Assembly: GCA_949775045.1 (NCBI GenBank)
Contig: CATKSA010000208.1
Span: forward strand, 119,935 to 183,934
Length of the DNA stretch: 64,000 nt
Direction: 5' to 3'
Source of the DNA: Metridium senile
Taxonomy: Eukaryota > Cnidaria > Anthozoa > Actiniaria > Metridiidae
In this document: positions 21,765-32,229 of the stretch, piece after piece
How positions within the stretch are numbered: position 1 is the first letter of the stretch
Layout: the number at the start of each line of letters is the position of its first letter
Notes under the pieces: generated by a model
Told to the model about the DNA's origin: nothing
Databases searched by the model: none
Seen by the model: only the letters and a program-made list of their open reading frames with translations
Translations under genes and position numbers: made by a program

Positions 21765-23090
21765 TTAGAATAAGTTATCGATATCTTTATAATCAAGTAC
21801 GAATTTTGCAAAGCAATGTTGACAAGGTGAAAGGGATTTCTGTTTATCCTGCGGTATTTGTTTCCAAAAATTAAATGTACGCCACCTAACCTGCATCATC
21901 TGGGTATTTGCAGAATCTAATGACCCTCCTTTAACTAGGACCATAGGGGCATCGGCGGTAGCAAAGAATGGCGTATTTTTGTTGAATTCCACATCCTTGA
22001 CACCAAAGTTTTTGGGCACAGGTAAATGGACAGTATCGCCCTCTAACAACTGAAGTAAATCTCCCCAAGCAATCACAGAGGGATGCCAGCGGAAGTCGTT
22101 CAACACTACCACTTCAGCATCTTCAACACCAAGCCATGCAAATGTACCGGTAGCGGGGTTGGTGAAGGTTTTGTAGATGTTCTTTAAAGGAGATATGATA
22201 AAGGTTTTCCCCGTGTTAGCCGGACCGTATACATAAATGTTCCTATATTTCCCGCGTCCGTCCTTAAGCGCCTTGAAAATACCACTACAAAATGCTGACA
22301 CAGACAACTCGTTCTGTGACATGAGTGTAAGTGCCATTTCAAGCCACTGGCCATTACAATCAGTTACACAGCTTGCCCCATATGCTTCATTGAGAATGTC
22401 GATGCGACTCATCTTAAGGCGTTGCATCTGCATTGGGGCTTCTACGAATTCCTTGGCCAACTCTAAGGCCTCATTCACCACTTTGGCACCTCTATTGGCA
22501 ATGAATTGGGCTAGTTGTGTTTTTCCTTCATTCTTTTGAACTACAGCTAAATTAACGAGTTCTAAACGTGTTTTGATGTTTTGTTCTTGTATGATTTGAA
22601 CAACGTCAAATGTCGAATAGCGTTTTGCCTTTTTCTTATCGCCTTTATTTTTCGTAGATCTTTTTCTGTTGGCTGTTATAGCTTGCTCTGTTGAGGGTGG
22701 ATCTGTTAAGATGGGATGATCTGCTGACTTGGCAAATTCTTTATCCTCCTTAATGACATACTGGTGGGCGCTGTAGTATGTGTTGTGATTACAACTGAAA
22801 TTGACTCTAATGTCGTGATGATTCTGTATATACTGCCTAACCCTTGACCACCTTGATCTCTTGTTCAGCTTCAATGCCATGTGGTAATGTGTTGAGTTCT
22901 CTGACTCGGAGGTTTCAGCATGGCTTTCTTTACAAACAACCCAATGATTCACTTCAACTTGCGCCACTTGTTGGAATGCATTTGCAATAATCATCGCAAA
23001 AGTTTCCCTTGACGACACTTTATCTAAGTCTGCACGACTATACGTAATCAAATAGACAAGTGACTGATGCCGAGTGTTTGAAGAAGCCAT
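21765..23090 (-). CDS. Rep: HUH endonuclease + SF3-type helicase, unit 1
   Basis: This 441-aa protein resembles replication initiators of CRESS-DNA and parvovirus-like replicators, which nick an origin, stay covalently attached and unwind DNA. The nuclease domain (about 1-120) has motif I VYLITYSRA (12-20), the metal-binding HUH motif H68-Y-H70 in THYHMALKL, and catalytic motif III HQYVIKED with Y111 and K114. A basic linker (141-157, NRKRSTKNKGDKKKAKR) may be a nuclear signal. The helicase shows Walker A GPANTGKT (289-296) and a Walker B-like VVVLNDF (327-333). FFATADAP (375-382) sits where motif C usually carries an Asn. RWRTF (402-406) and a C-terminal CQHC (423-426) follow. The ATG has A at -3 and G at +4. 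The frame is intact, unlike most endogenous Rep relics. I infer a functional replication gene; the exact family is uncertain. Confidence 0.9.
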   Translation of the reverse strand: MASSNTRHQSLVYLITYSRADLDKVSSRETFAMIIANAFQQVAQVEVNHWVVCKESHAETSESENSTHYHMALKLNKRSRWSRVRQYIQNHHDIRVNFSCNHNTYYSAHQYVIKEDKEFAKSADHPILTDPPSTEQAITANRKRSTKNKGDKKKAKRYSTFDVVQIIQEQNIKTRLELVNLAVVQKNEGKTQLAQFIANRGAKVVNEALELAKEFVEAPMQMQRLKMSRIDILNEAYGASCVTDCNGQWLEMALTLMSQNELSVSAFCSGIFKALKDGRGKYRNIYVYGPANTGKTFIISPLKNIYKTFTNPATGTFAWLGVEDAEVVVLNDFRWHPSVIAWGDLLQLLEGDTVHLPVPKNFGVKDVEFNKNTPFFATADAPMVLVKGGSLDSANTQMMQVRWRTFNFWKQIPQDKQKSLSPCQHCFAKFVLDYKDIDNLF

Positions 23091-23365
23091 TGTAATACTT
23101 ACTTCAGGTCTGATTACATAAAATTGTAAGAATTTGGCGTCAAATTACACTTTAATTATGCAAATACTTTGTAAAGCCATAATTTATTTTGGGCTTCCTG
23201 TGTTATCAATCAATTCAAAAATAAAAAAATAGCCACATATTATTATAAATTTTTATTAATTAGTTATGTAAATCATGACGACATACAGTTTATTTAACAT
23301 TCGTGGCATTTTTGGTACGATTTACTGCGGTTTTCATGACGATTTTCATACAATCGATTTTAAGA
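23091..23365 (-). promoter_or_regulatory. Rep 5' leader with candidate nonanucleotide, unit 1
   Basis: These 275 bp separate the rep start from the next foldback module. On the rep strand, AAGTATTAC (23100-23092) ends two bases before the ATG. It matches NANTATTAC and is a form known from circovirus origins. Only a weak 5-bp stem (TGAAG with CTTCA, 23102-23106 and 23079-23083) encloses it. The overlapping GAAGTAAGTAT is also a good splice-donor match, so a leader intron is possible. AATCATGACGACATA near 23271 resembles the left terminal repeat with a 2-base insertion. The equivalent leaders start at 27274, 31457 and 35640; the last carries the T to C change at 35809. Confidence 0.4.
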
Positions 23366-23619
23366 CAATCATGGACATAAATATTGGGACACAGCAGGTT
23401 ATTAGTGGTTTTTCACATATAATTGTTCATTTTTCATCATATCCTCCCCCTCCCCCCCTATCTCAATGTTGATTTGACCAAGGAATGCCTACCAATGACC
23501 CATGTAACTCATGAACGGTCAACATTGAATGGAGGGGGGAGGGGAGGGCTAAAAATGATGAAGGGTAACGTTTTTATTCGAATTGTTAATGTTGTCCCAA
23601 ACAATATTGTCCGTGATTG
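23366..23619. repeat. 254-bp foldback module 2 (internal junction)
   Basis: This lies between the rep leader of unit 1 and the transposase leader of unit 2. Both inverted repeats are intact, but neither side is flanked by TA (left context TTTTAAGA, right context TCTTGTAC). It did not arrive by its own transposition and is a genuine part of the circular-permuted unit. Confidence 0.88.
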
Positions 23620-23863
23620 TCTTGTACAAGTAATTCATTAGAAAGTGTGATAATATCAGGTTTCGTCAATGTATATATTATTATAAATTACGGACAATGC
23701 AAGATAATGAATCATTTCAGTATACATGTTATTTTGTACATTTTTTGTGGTTGATTGGGTTAATTTTGTGTTTTTCATATGCTCGCGGACTGACGGGATT
23801 CCTGTGTAAACGTAATTATTATGTCATAGACTGCAAAATTTCATTTTTCTTGCACAATCAGAC

Positions 23864-24970
23864 ATGGTGGCAAAACTTAAGCCAACAAAAGTAGCGTATG
23901 CTATTCTGTTACGCGAGAAAGAACGTTATTCATTCCGTATTATCGCAAAAAAGTGTAACATTTCCAAATCGTCGGCACATCGAATATGGAAGTATCGTCA
24001 AAACTACCTTCGAAGTGAATGTAAAGAAAAGGCAATTGTGCATAGAAATAAGGGACGGAAACCTCGAATCAATGAAAGAGACAAGAGAGAAATGCTGAGA
24101 ACACTCACAAGAATGAGAAAGAAAGATGTTAATCTAACCGTCATGTCGTTAGTTAGAGAGGCGGGAATAGATCCGACATTGGTGCATCGAAGGACATTTA
24201 CAAGATACCTTAACAAATGGGGGTTTCACTTCCTTCAATCTCGAAAAAAGGGACTGTTAAGTGACAAGGACAAGGAATTGCGCTTAAAGTATGCAAAGAA
24301 GATGCGGAGTTTATTGAAGGACAATCCTACGTTTTACACTCATCACATAGCTTTCTACTTGGATGGAGTATCCTTTATACATAAGTACAACCCCAAGAAT
24401 GAAGCCTGTAGACCGAAATCTCGAGTTTGGAGGAAAAAGGGTGAGGGGTTATCAATAACGGCAAGAGGAACAAAAGAGCTGGCTGGTGGACGAAGGCTTC
24501 ACATTATGGTGGCCGTTGCATATGGCAAAGGCGTTGTATTATGCCAACCATATGAGAAGTTGAACGGTGAGTTCTTCGCCAACTTTATTCGGACGCATTT
24601 TAATTTAACGTTTGGAAAGGCAGGCCCGAAAGTAATGGGACAAAGACTATTTGTAATGGACAACGACCCAAGTCAAACAAGCTGTAAAGCAATGAGTGCA
24701 TTAAGTGACATTGAGGCGACATTGCATCGCATCCCCAGCCGCACACAGGACCTAAATCCTCCAGAAAATGTTTTCCATATAGTTAAAAAGAGACTCGAAC
24801 AAGAAGCTATAACTTTGAATTTGACGATGGAAACATTTGACAACTTTAAAGAACGGGTATTGAAATGCTTTCAAAGTATTGACAGTGATTTAATTGATAA
24901 AACAATTGCGAGCTTACCAAAGCGCGTAGAAAACATTATCAGTCTCTGTGGAGGACGAACAAAATACTGA
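23864..24970 (+). CDS. Tc1/mariner-type DD34E transposase, unit 2
   Basis: Protein identical over all 368 residues to the copy at 19681, with D167, D266 and E301 intact and the same leader. It starts 245 bases after the end of module 2. Nothing in the sequence marks it as inactive. Confidence 0.95.
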   Translation: MVAKLKPTKVAYAILLREKERYSFRIIAKKCNISKSSAHRIWKYRQNYLRSECKEKAIVHRNKGRKPRINERDKREMLRTLTRMRKKDVNLTVMSLVREAGIDPTLVHRRTFTRYLNKWGFHFLQSRKKGLLSDKDKELRLKYAKKMRSLLKDNPTFYTHHIAFYLDGVSFIHKYNPKNEACRPKSRVWRKKGEGLSITARGTKELAGGRRLHIMVAVAYGKGVVLCQPYEKLNGEFFANFIRTHFNLTFGKAGPKVMGQRLFVMDNDPSQTSCKAMSALSDIEATLHRIPSRTQDLNPPENVFHIVKKRLEQEAITLNLTMETFDNFKERVLKCFQSIDSDLIDKTIASLPKRVENIISLCGGRTKY

Positions 24971-25947
24971 ATACCTATACTTAATTATTGATCATTAATT
25001 TTATCTGGAGGACGAACAAAATACTATACCGGGTGCCTATACTTATTGAACACATTCAAATGTAACCATAATCTATCATTTATTTGTCAATAGAATGTTT
25101 ATTACTATCTCTAAATAAACAGTAATATTCTACAAGATTCAGGTATTTATTTAATGATAATGATCACTAGTACAATATATTATAATATAAACCATGTTTT
25201 ATAATTACAAACAATCAAGGATAATTATTATATCAAGTATCATGAACAATAGGCCGATCAGCATATTAAGTTACAATACTCCATACTACTCCACACGACC
25301 TTATGTGTTAAACAACAATATAAATCAGTATAATTTTGATAAATTATACTTGTCTTCTACGACAAATCAGTCATGTACACTTTCTAGAGCATGTACGTCT
25401 AATAATGTTCATGGAATGTTACGTATAATATGATAATCATCATTACTCCACTGTGATCTATATAAAAGTTGATAGTCTAATAGATTTACTTAACATTCAT
25501 ATGGAGTAATGTGCGTTTAAATACAATATGTCAACATTTTCTGTTGATAAGGGGACTAAACCGTAGAAGACGACTTCATAGTCTTATATAAAGCTAATTA
25601 AGATCCATATATTAAAATGAACAATCCTATTGTGTTATAATTATCAGTTAACATGATGGAGTATTGAGTGGAGTAATGTATAGCTTATTTCCTCGAATAA
25701 GCGCCGCGGCGCTTATTAAACTATTATCGTTTACACAGTCCCCTTCTTAATCAGAACTACGAATATCCGGTAGAGATAATTTAATGGACGAGCGGTGAAA
25801 TATAATTATTTTCAACTGAAAAATAACGCTTTTGATAAAAGTTTCCTTTTAATGCTGTTATAGAGTAACATTATTGCGTTAAAATGCGGCCATTATACGA
25901 GAGTGGCGCTCATTCCAAAGCAGTGCTTATTCGAGTAAATACGGTGT
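24971..25947. promoter_or_regulatory. Convergent intergenic region, unit 2
   Basis: Repeats the unit 1 region at +4183, with the iteron-like repeats (25275-25677), the 22-bp palindrome (25696-25717) and the stem-loop with AATAAA (about 25096-25121). I saw no base difference. Confidence 0.5.
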
Positions 25948-27273
25948 TTAGAATAAGTTATCGATATCTTTATAATCAAGTACGAATTTTGCAAAGCAAT
26001 GTTGACAAGGTGAAAGGGATTTCTGTTTATCCTGCGGTATTTGTTTCCAAAAATTAAATGTACGCCACCTAACCTGCATCATCTGGGTATTTGCAGAATC
26101 TAATGACCCTCCTTTAACTAGGACCATAGGGGCATCGGCGGTAGCAAAGAATGGCGTATTTTTGTTGAATTCCACATCCTTGACACCAAAGTTTTTGGGC
26201 ACAGGTAAATGGACAGTATCGCCCTCTAACAACTGAAGTAAATCTCCCCAAGCAATCACAGAGGGATGCCAGCGGAAGTCGTTCAACACTACCACTTCAG
26301 CATCTTCAACACCAAGCCATGCAAATGTACCGGTAGCGGGGTTGGTGAAGGTTTTGTAGATGTTCTTTAAAGGAGATATGATAAAGGTTTTCCCCGTGTT
26401 AGCCGGACCGTATACATAAATGTTCCTATATTTCCCGCGTCCGTCCTTAAGCGCCTTGAAAATACCACTACAAAATGCTGACACAGACAACTCGTTCTGT
26501 GACATGAGTGTAAGTGCCATTTCAAGCCACTGGCCATTACAATCAGTTACACAGCTTGCCCCATATGCTTCATTGAGAATGTCGATGCGACTCATCTTAA
26601 GGCGTTGCATCTGCATTGGGGCTTCTACGAATTCCTTGGCCAACTCTAAGGCCTCATTCACCACTTTGGCACCTCTATTGGCAATGAATTGGGCTAGTTG
26701 TGTTTTTCCTTCATTCTTTTGAACTACAGCTAAATTAACGAGTTCTAAACGTGTTTTGATGTTTTGTTCTTGTATGATTTGAACAACGTCAAATGTCGAA
26801 TAGCGTTTTGCCTTTTTCTTATCGCCTTTATTTTTCGTAGATCTTTTTCTGTTGGCTGTTATAGCTTGCTCTGTTGAGGGTGGATCTGTTAAGATGGGAT
26901 GATCTGCTGACTTGGCAAATTCTTTATCCTCCTTAATGACATACTGGTGGGCGCTGTAGTATGTGTTGTGATTACAACTGAAATTGACTCTAATGTCGTG
27001 ATGATTCTGTATATACTGCCTAACCCTTGACCACCTTGATCTCTTGTTCAGCTTCAATGCCATGTGGTAATGTGTTGAGTTCTCTGACTCGGAGGTTTCA
27101 GCATGGCTTTCTTTACAAACAACCCAATGATTCACTTCAACTTGCGCCACTTGTTGGAATGCATTTGCAATAATCATCGCAAAAGTTTCCCTTGACGACA
27201 CTTTATCTAAGTCTGCACGACTATACGTAATCAAATAGACAAGTGACTGATGCCGAGTGTTTGAAGAAGCCAT
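25948..27273 (-). CDS. Rep (HUH + SF3-type helicase), unit 2
   Basis: Identical 441-aa protein to the copy at 21765, with HUH, catalytic Tyr/Lys and Walker A residues all present. It converges on the unit 2 transposase and diverges from module 3. Confidence 0.9.
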   Translation of the reverse strand: MASSNTRHQSLVYLITYSRADLDKVSSRETFAMIIANAFQQVAQVEVNHWVVCKESHAETSESENSTHYHMALKLNKRSRWSRVRQYIQNHHDIRVNFSCNHNTYYSAHQYVIKEDKEFAKSADHPILTDPPSTEQAITANRKRSTKNKGDKKKAKRYSTFDVVQIIQEQNIKTRLELVNLAVVQKNEGKTQLAQFIANRGAKVVNEALELAKEFVEAPMQMQRLKMSRIDILNEAYGASCVTDCNGQWLEMALTLMSQNELSVSAFCSGIFKALKDGRGKYRNIYVYGPANTGKTFIISPLKNIYKTFTNPATGTFAWLGVEDAEVVVLNDFRWHPSVIAWGDLLQLLEGDTVHLPVPKNFGVKDVEFNKNTPFFATADAPMVLVKGGSLDSANTQMMQVRWRTFNFWKQIPQDKQKSLSPCQHCFAKFVLDYKDIDNLF

Positions 27274-27548
27274 TGTAATACTTACTTCAGGTCTGATTAC
27301 ATAAAATTGTAAGAATTTGGCGTCAAATTACACTTTAATTATGCAAATACTTTGTAAAGCCATAATTTATTTTGGGCTTCCTGTGTTATCAATCAATTCA
27401 AAAATAAAAAAATAGCCACATATTATTATAAATTTTTATTAATTAGTTATGTAAATCATGACGACATACAGTTTATTTAACATTCGTGGCATTTTTGGTA
27501 CGATTTACTGCGGTTTTCATGACGATTTTCATACAATCGATTTTAAGA

Positions 27549-27802
27549 CAATCATGGACATAAATATTGGGACACAGCAGGTTATTAGTGGTTTTTCACA
27601 TATAATTGTTCATTTTTCATCATATCCTCCCCCTCCCCCCCTATCTCAATGTTGATTTGACCAAGGAATGCCTACCAATGACCCATGTAACTCATGAACG
27701 GTCAACATTGAATGGAGGGGGGAGGGGAGGGCTAAAAATGATGAAGGGTAACGTTTTTATTCGAATTGTTAATGTTGTCCCAAACAATATTGTCCGTGAT
27801 TG
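27549..27802. repeat. 254-bp foldback module 3 (internal junction)
   Basis: I saw no difference from the module at 23366. It joins unit 2 to unit 3 in the same non-TA context. Confidence 0.88.
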
Positions 27803-28046
27803 TCTTGTACAAGTAATTCATTAGAAAGTGTGATAATATCAGGTTTCGTCAATGTATATATTATTATAAATTACGGACAATGCAAGATAATGAATCATTT
27901 CAGTATACATGTTATTTTGTACATTTTTTGTGGTTGATTGGGTTAATTTTGTGTTTTTCATATGCTCGCGGACTGACGGGATTCCTGTGTAAACGTAATT
28001 ATTATGTCATAGACTGCAAAATTTCATTTTTCTTGCACAATCAGAC

Positions 28047-29153
28047 ATGGTGGCAAAACTTAAGCCAACAAAAGTAGCGTATGCTATTCTGTTACGCGAG
28101 AAAGAACGTTATTCATTCCGTATTATCGCAAAAAAGTGTAACATTTCCAAATCGTCGGCACATCGAATATGGAAGTATCGTCAAAACTACCTTCGAAGTG
28201 AATGTAAAGAAAAGGCAATTGTGCATAGAAATAAGGGACGGAAACCTCGAATCAATGAAAGAGACAAGAGAGAAATGCTGAGAACACTCACAAGAATGAG
28301 AAAGAAAGATGTTAATCTAACCGTCATGTCGTTAGTTAGAGAGGCGGGAATAGATCCGACATTGGTGCATCGAAGGACATTTACAAGATACCTTAACAAA
28401 TGGGGGTTTCACTTCCTTCAATCTCGAAAAAAGGGACTGTTAAGTGACAAGGACAAGGAATTGCGCTTAAAGTATGCAAAGAAGATGCGGAGTTTATTGA
28501 AGGACAATCCTACGTTTTACACTCATCACATAGCTTTCTACTTGGATGGAGTATCCTTTATACATAAGTACAACCCCAAGAATGAAGCCTGTAGACCGAA
28601 ATCTCGAGTTTGGAGGAAAAAGGGTGAGGGGTTATCAATAACGGCAAGAGGAACAAAAGAGCTGGCTGGTGGACGAAGGCTTCACATTATGGTGGCCGTT
28701 GCATATGGCAAAGGCGTTGTATTATGCCAACCATATGAGAAGTTGAACGGTGAGTTCTTCGCCAACTTTATTCGGACGCATTTTAATTTAACGTTTGGAA
28801 AGGCAGGCCCGAAAGTAATGGGACAAAGACTATTTGTAATGGACAACGACCCAAGTCAAACAAGCTGTAAAGCAATGAGTGCATTAAGTGACATTGAGGC
28901 GACATTGCATCGCATCCCCAGCCGCACACAGGACCTAAATCCTCCAGAAAATGTTTTCCATATAGTTAAAAAGAGACTCGAACAAGAAGCTATAACTTTG
29001 AATTTGACGATGGAAACATTTGACAACTTTAAAGAACGGGTATTGAAATGCTTTCAAAGTATTGACAGTGATTTAATTGATAAAACAATTGCGAGCTTAC
29101 CAAAGCGCGTAGAAAACATTATCAGTCTCTGTGGAGGACGAACAAAATACTGA
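28047..29153 (+). CDS. Tc1/mariner-type DD34E transposase, unit 3
   Basis: Third intact copy, identical in protein sequence to units 1 and 2. The catalytic triad and GGRTKY tail are preserved. Confidence 0.95.
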   Translation: MVAKLKPTKVAYAILLREKERYSFRIIAKKCNISKSSAHRIWKYRQNYLRSECKEKAIVHRNKGRKPRINERDKREMLRTLTRMRKKDVNLTVMSLVREAGIDPTLVHRRTFTRYLNKWGFHFLQSRKKGLLSDKDKELRLKYAKKMRSLLKDNPTFYTHHIAFYLDGVSFIHKYNPKNEACRPKSRVWRKKGEGLSITARGTKELAGGRRLHIMVAVAYGKGVVLCQPYEKLNGEFFANFIRTHFNLTFGKAGPKVMGQRLFVMDNDPSQTSCKAMSALSDIEATLHRIPSRTQDLNPPENVFHIVKKRLEQEAITLNLTMETFDNFKERVLKCFQSIDSDLIDKTIASLPKRVENIISLCGGRTKY

Positions 29154-30130
29154 ATACCTATACTTAATTATTGATCATTAATTTTATCTGGAGGACGAAC
29201 AAAATACTATACCGGGTGCCTATACTTATTGAACACATTCAAATGTAACCATAATCTATCATTTATTTGTCAATAGAATGTTTATTACTATCTCTAAATA
29301 AACAGTAATATTCTACAAGATTCAGGTATTTATTTAATGATAATGATCACTAGTACAATATATTATAATATAAACCATGTTTTATAATTACAAACAATCA
29401 AGGATAATTATTATATCAAGTATCATGAACAATAGGCCGATCAGCATATTAAGTTACAATACTCCATACTACTCCACACGACCTTATGTGTTAAACAACA
29501 ATATAAATCAGTATAATTTTGATAAATTATACTTGTCTTCTACGACAAATCAGTCATGTACACTTTCTAGAGCATGTACGTCTAATAATGTTCATGGAAT
29601 GTTACGTATAATATGATAATCATCATTACTCCACTGTGATCTATATAAAAGTTGATAGTCTAATAGATTTACTTAACATTCATATGGAGTAATGTGCGTT
29701 TAAATACAATATGTCAACATTTTCTGTTGATAAGGGGACTAAACCGTAGAAGACGACTTCATAGTCTTATATAAAGCTAATTAAGATCCATATATTAAAA
29801 TGAACAATCCTATTGTGTTATAATTATCAGTTAACATGATGGAGTATTGAGTGGAGTAATGTATAGCTTATTTCCTCGAATAAGCGCCGCGGCGCTTATT
29901 AAACTATTATCGTTTACACAGTCCCCTTCTTAATCAGAACTACGAATATCCGGTAGAGATAATTTAATGGACGAGCGGTGAAATATAATTATTTTCAACT
30001 GAAAAATAACGCTTTTGATAAAAGTTTCCTTTTAATGCTGTTATAGAGTAACATTATTGCGTTAAAATGCGGCCATTATACGAGAGTGGCGCTCATTCCA
30101 AAGCAGTGCTTATTCGAGTAAATACGGTGT
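29154..30130. promoter_or_regulatory. Convergent intergenic region, unit 3
   Basis: Equivalent of 20788-21764 at +8366, with the iteron-like cluster at 29458-29860 and the palindrome at 29879-29900. I saw no difference from units 1 and 2. Confidence 0.5.
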
Positions 30131-31456
30131 TTAGAATAAGTTATCGATATCTTTATAATCAAGTACGAATTTTGCAAAGCAATGTTGACAAGGTGAAAGG
30201 GATTTCTGTTTATCCTGCGGTATTTGTTTCCAAAAATTAAATGTACGCCACCTAACCTGCATCATCTGGGTATTTGCAGAATCTAATGACCCTCCTTTAA
30301 CTAGGACCATAGGGGCATCGGCGGTAGCAAAGAATGGCGTATTTTTGTTGAATTCCACATCCTTGACACCAAAGTTTTTGGGCACAGGTAAATGGACAGT
30401 ATCGCCCTCTAACAACTGAAGTAAATCTCCCCAAGCAATCACAGAGGGATGCCAGCGGAAGTCGTTCAACACTACCACTTCAGCATCTTCAACACCAAGC
30501 CATGCAAATGTACCGGTAGCGGGGTTGGTGAAGGTTTTGTAGATGTTCTTTAAAGGAGATATGATAAAGGTTTTCCCCGTGTTAGCCGGACCGTATACAT
30601 AAATGTTCCTATATTTCCCGCGTCCGTCCTTAAGCGCCTTGAAAATACCACTACAAAATGCTGACACAGACAACTCGTTCTGTGACATGAGTGTAAGTGC
30701 CATTTCAAGCCACTGGCCATTACAATCAGTTACACAGCTTGCCCCATATGCTTCATTGAGAATGTCGATGCGACTCATCTTAAGGCGTTGCATCTGCATT
30801 GGGGCTTCTACGAATTCCTTGGCCAACTCTAAGGCCTCATTCACCACTTTGGCACCTCTATTGGCAATGAATTGGGCTAGTTGTGTTTTTCCTTCATTCT
30901 TTTGAACTACAGCTAAATTAACGAGTTCTAAACGTGTTTTGATGTTTTGTTCTTGTATGATTTGAACAACGTCAAATGTCGAATAGCGTTTTGCCTTTTT
31001 CTTATCGCCTTTATTTTTCGTAGATCTTTTTCTGTTGGCTGTTATAGCTTGCTCTGTTGAGGGTGGATCTGTTAAGATGGGATGATCTGCTGACTTGGCA
31101 AATTCTTTATCCTCCTTAATGACATACTGGTGGGCGCTGTAGTATGTGTTGTGATTACAACTGAAATTGACTCTAATGTCGTGATGATTCTGTATATACT
31201 GCCTAACCCTTGACCACCTTGATCTCTTGTTCAGCTTCAATGCCATGTGGTAATGTGTTGAGTTCTCTGACTCGGAGGTTTCAGCATGGCTTTCTTTACA
31301 AACAACCCAATGATTCACTTCAACTTGCGCCACTTGTTGGAATGCATTTGCAATAATCATCGCAAAAGTTTCCCTTGACGACACTTTATCTAAGTCTGCA
31401 CGACTATACGTAATCAAATAGACAAGTGACTGATGCCGAGTGTTTGAAGAAGCCAT
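30131..31456 (-). CDS. Rep (HUH + SF3-type helicase), unit 3
   Basis: Third intact copy with an identical protein. The candidate nonanucleotide lies just before its ATG at 31458-31466. Confidence 0.9.
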   Translation of the reverse strand: MASSNTRHQSLVYLITYSRADLDKVSSRETFAMIIANAFQQVAQVEVNHWVVCKESHAETSESENSTHYHMALKLNKRSRWSRVRQYIQNHHDIRVNFSCNHNTYYSAHQYVIKEDKEFAKSADHPILTDPPSTEQAITANRKRSTKNKGDKKKAKRYSTFDVVQIIQEQNIKTRLELVNLAVVQKNEGKTQLAQFIANRGAKVVNEALELAKEFVEAPMQMQRLKMSRIDILNEAYGASCVTDCNGQWLEMALTLMSQNELSVSAFCSGIFKALKDGRGKYRNIYVYGPANTGKTFIISPLKNIYKTFTNPATGTFAWLGVEDAEVVVLNDFRWHPSVIAWGDLLQLLEGDTVHLPVPKNFGVKDVEFNKNTPFFATADAPMVLVKGGSLDSANTQMMQVRWRTFNFWKQIPQDKQKSLSPCQHCFAKFVLDYKDIDNLF

Positions 31457-31731
31457 TGTAATACTTACTTCAGGTCTGATTACATAAAATTGTAAGAATT
31501 TGGCGTCAAATTACACTTTAATTATGCAAATACTTTGTAAAGCCATAATTTATTTTGGGCTTCCTGTGTTATCAATCAATTCAAAAATAAAAAAATAGCC
31601 ACATATTATTATAAATTTTTATTAATTAGTTATGTAAATCATGACGACATACAGTTTATTTAACATTCGTGGCATTTTTGGTACGATTTACTGCGGTTTT
31701 CATGACGATTTTCATACAATCGATTTTAAGA

Positions 31732-31985
31732 CAATCATGGACATAAATATTGGGACACAGCAGGTTATTAGTGGTTTTTCACATATAATTGTTCATTTTT
31801 CATCATATCCTCCCCCTCCCCCCCTATCTCAATGTTGATTTGACCAAGGAATGCCTACCAATGACCCATGTAACTCATGAACGGTCAACATTGAATGGAG
31901 GGGGGAGGGGAGGGCTAAAAATGATGAAGGGTAACGTTTTTATTCGAATTGTTAATGTTGTCCCAAACAATATTGTCCGTGATTG
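31732..31985. repeat. 254-bp foldback module 4 (internal junction)
   Basis: This joins unit 3 to unit 4, again with both terminal repeats intact and no flanking TA. Confidence 0.88.
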
Positions 31986-32229
31986 TCTTGTACAAGTAAT
32001 TCATTAGAAAGTGTGATAATATCAGGTTTCGTCAATGTATATATTATTATAAATTACGGACAATGCAAGATAATGAATCATTTCAGTATACATGTTATTT
32101 TGTACATTTTTTGTGGTTGATTGGGTTAATTTTGTGTTTTTCATATGCTCGCGGACTGACGGGATTCCTGTGTAAACGTAATTATTATGTCATAGACTGC
32201 AAAATTTCATTTTTCTTGCACAATCAGAC

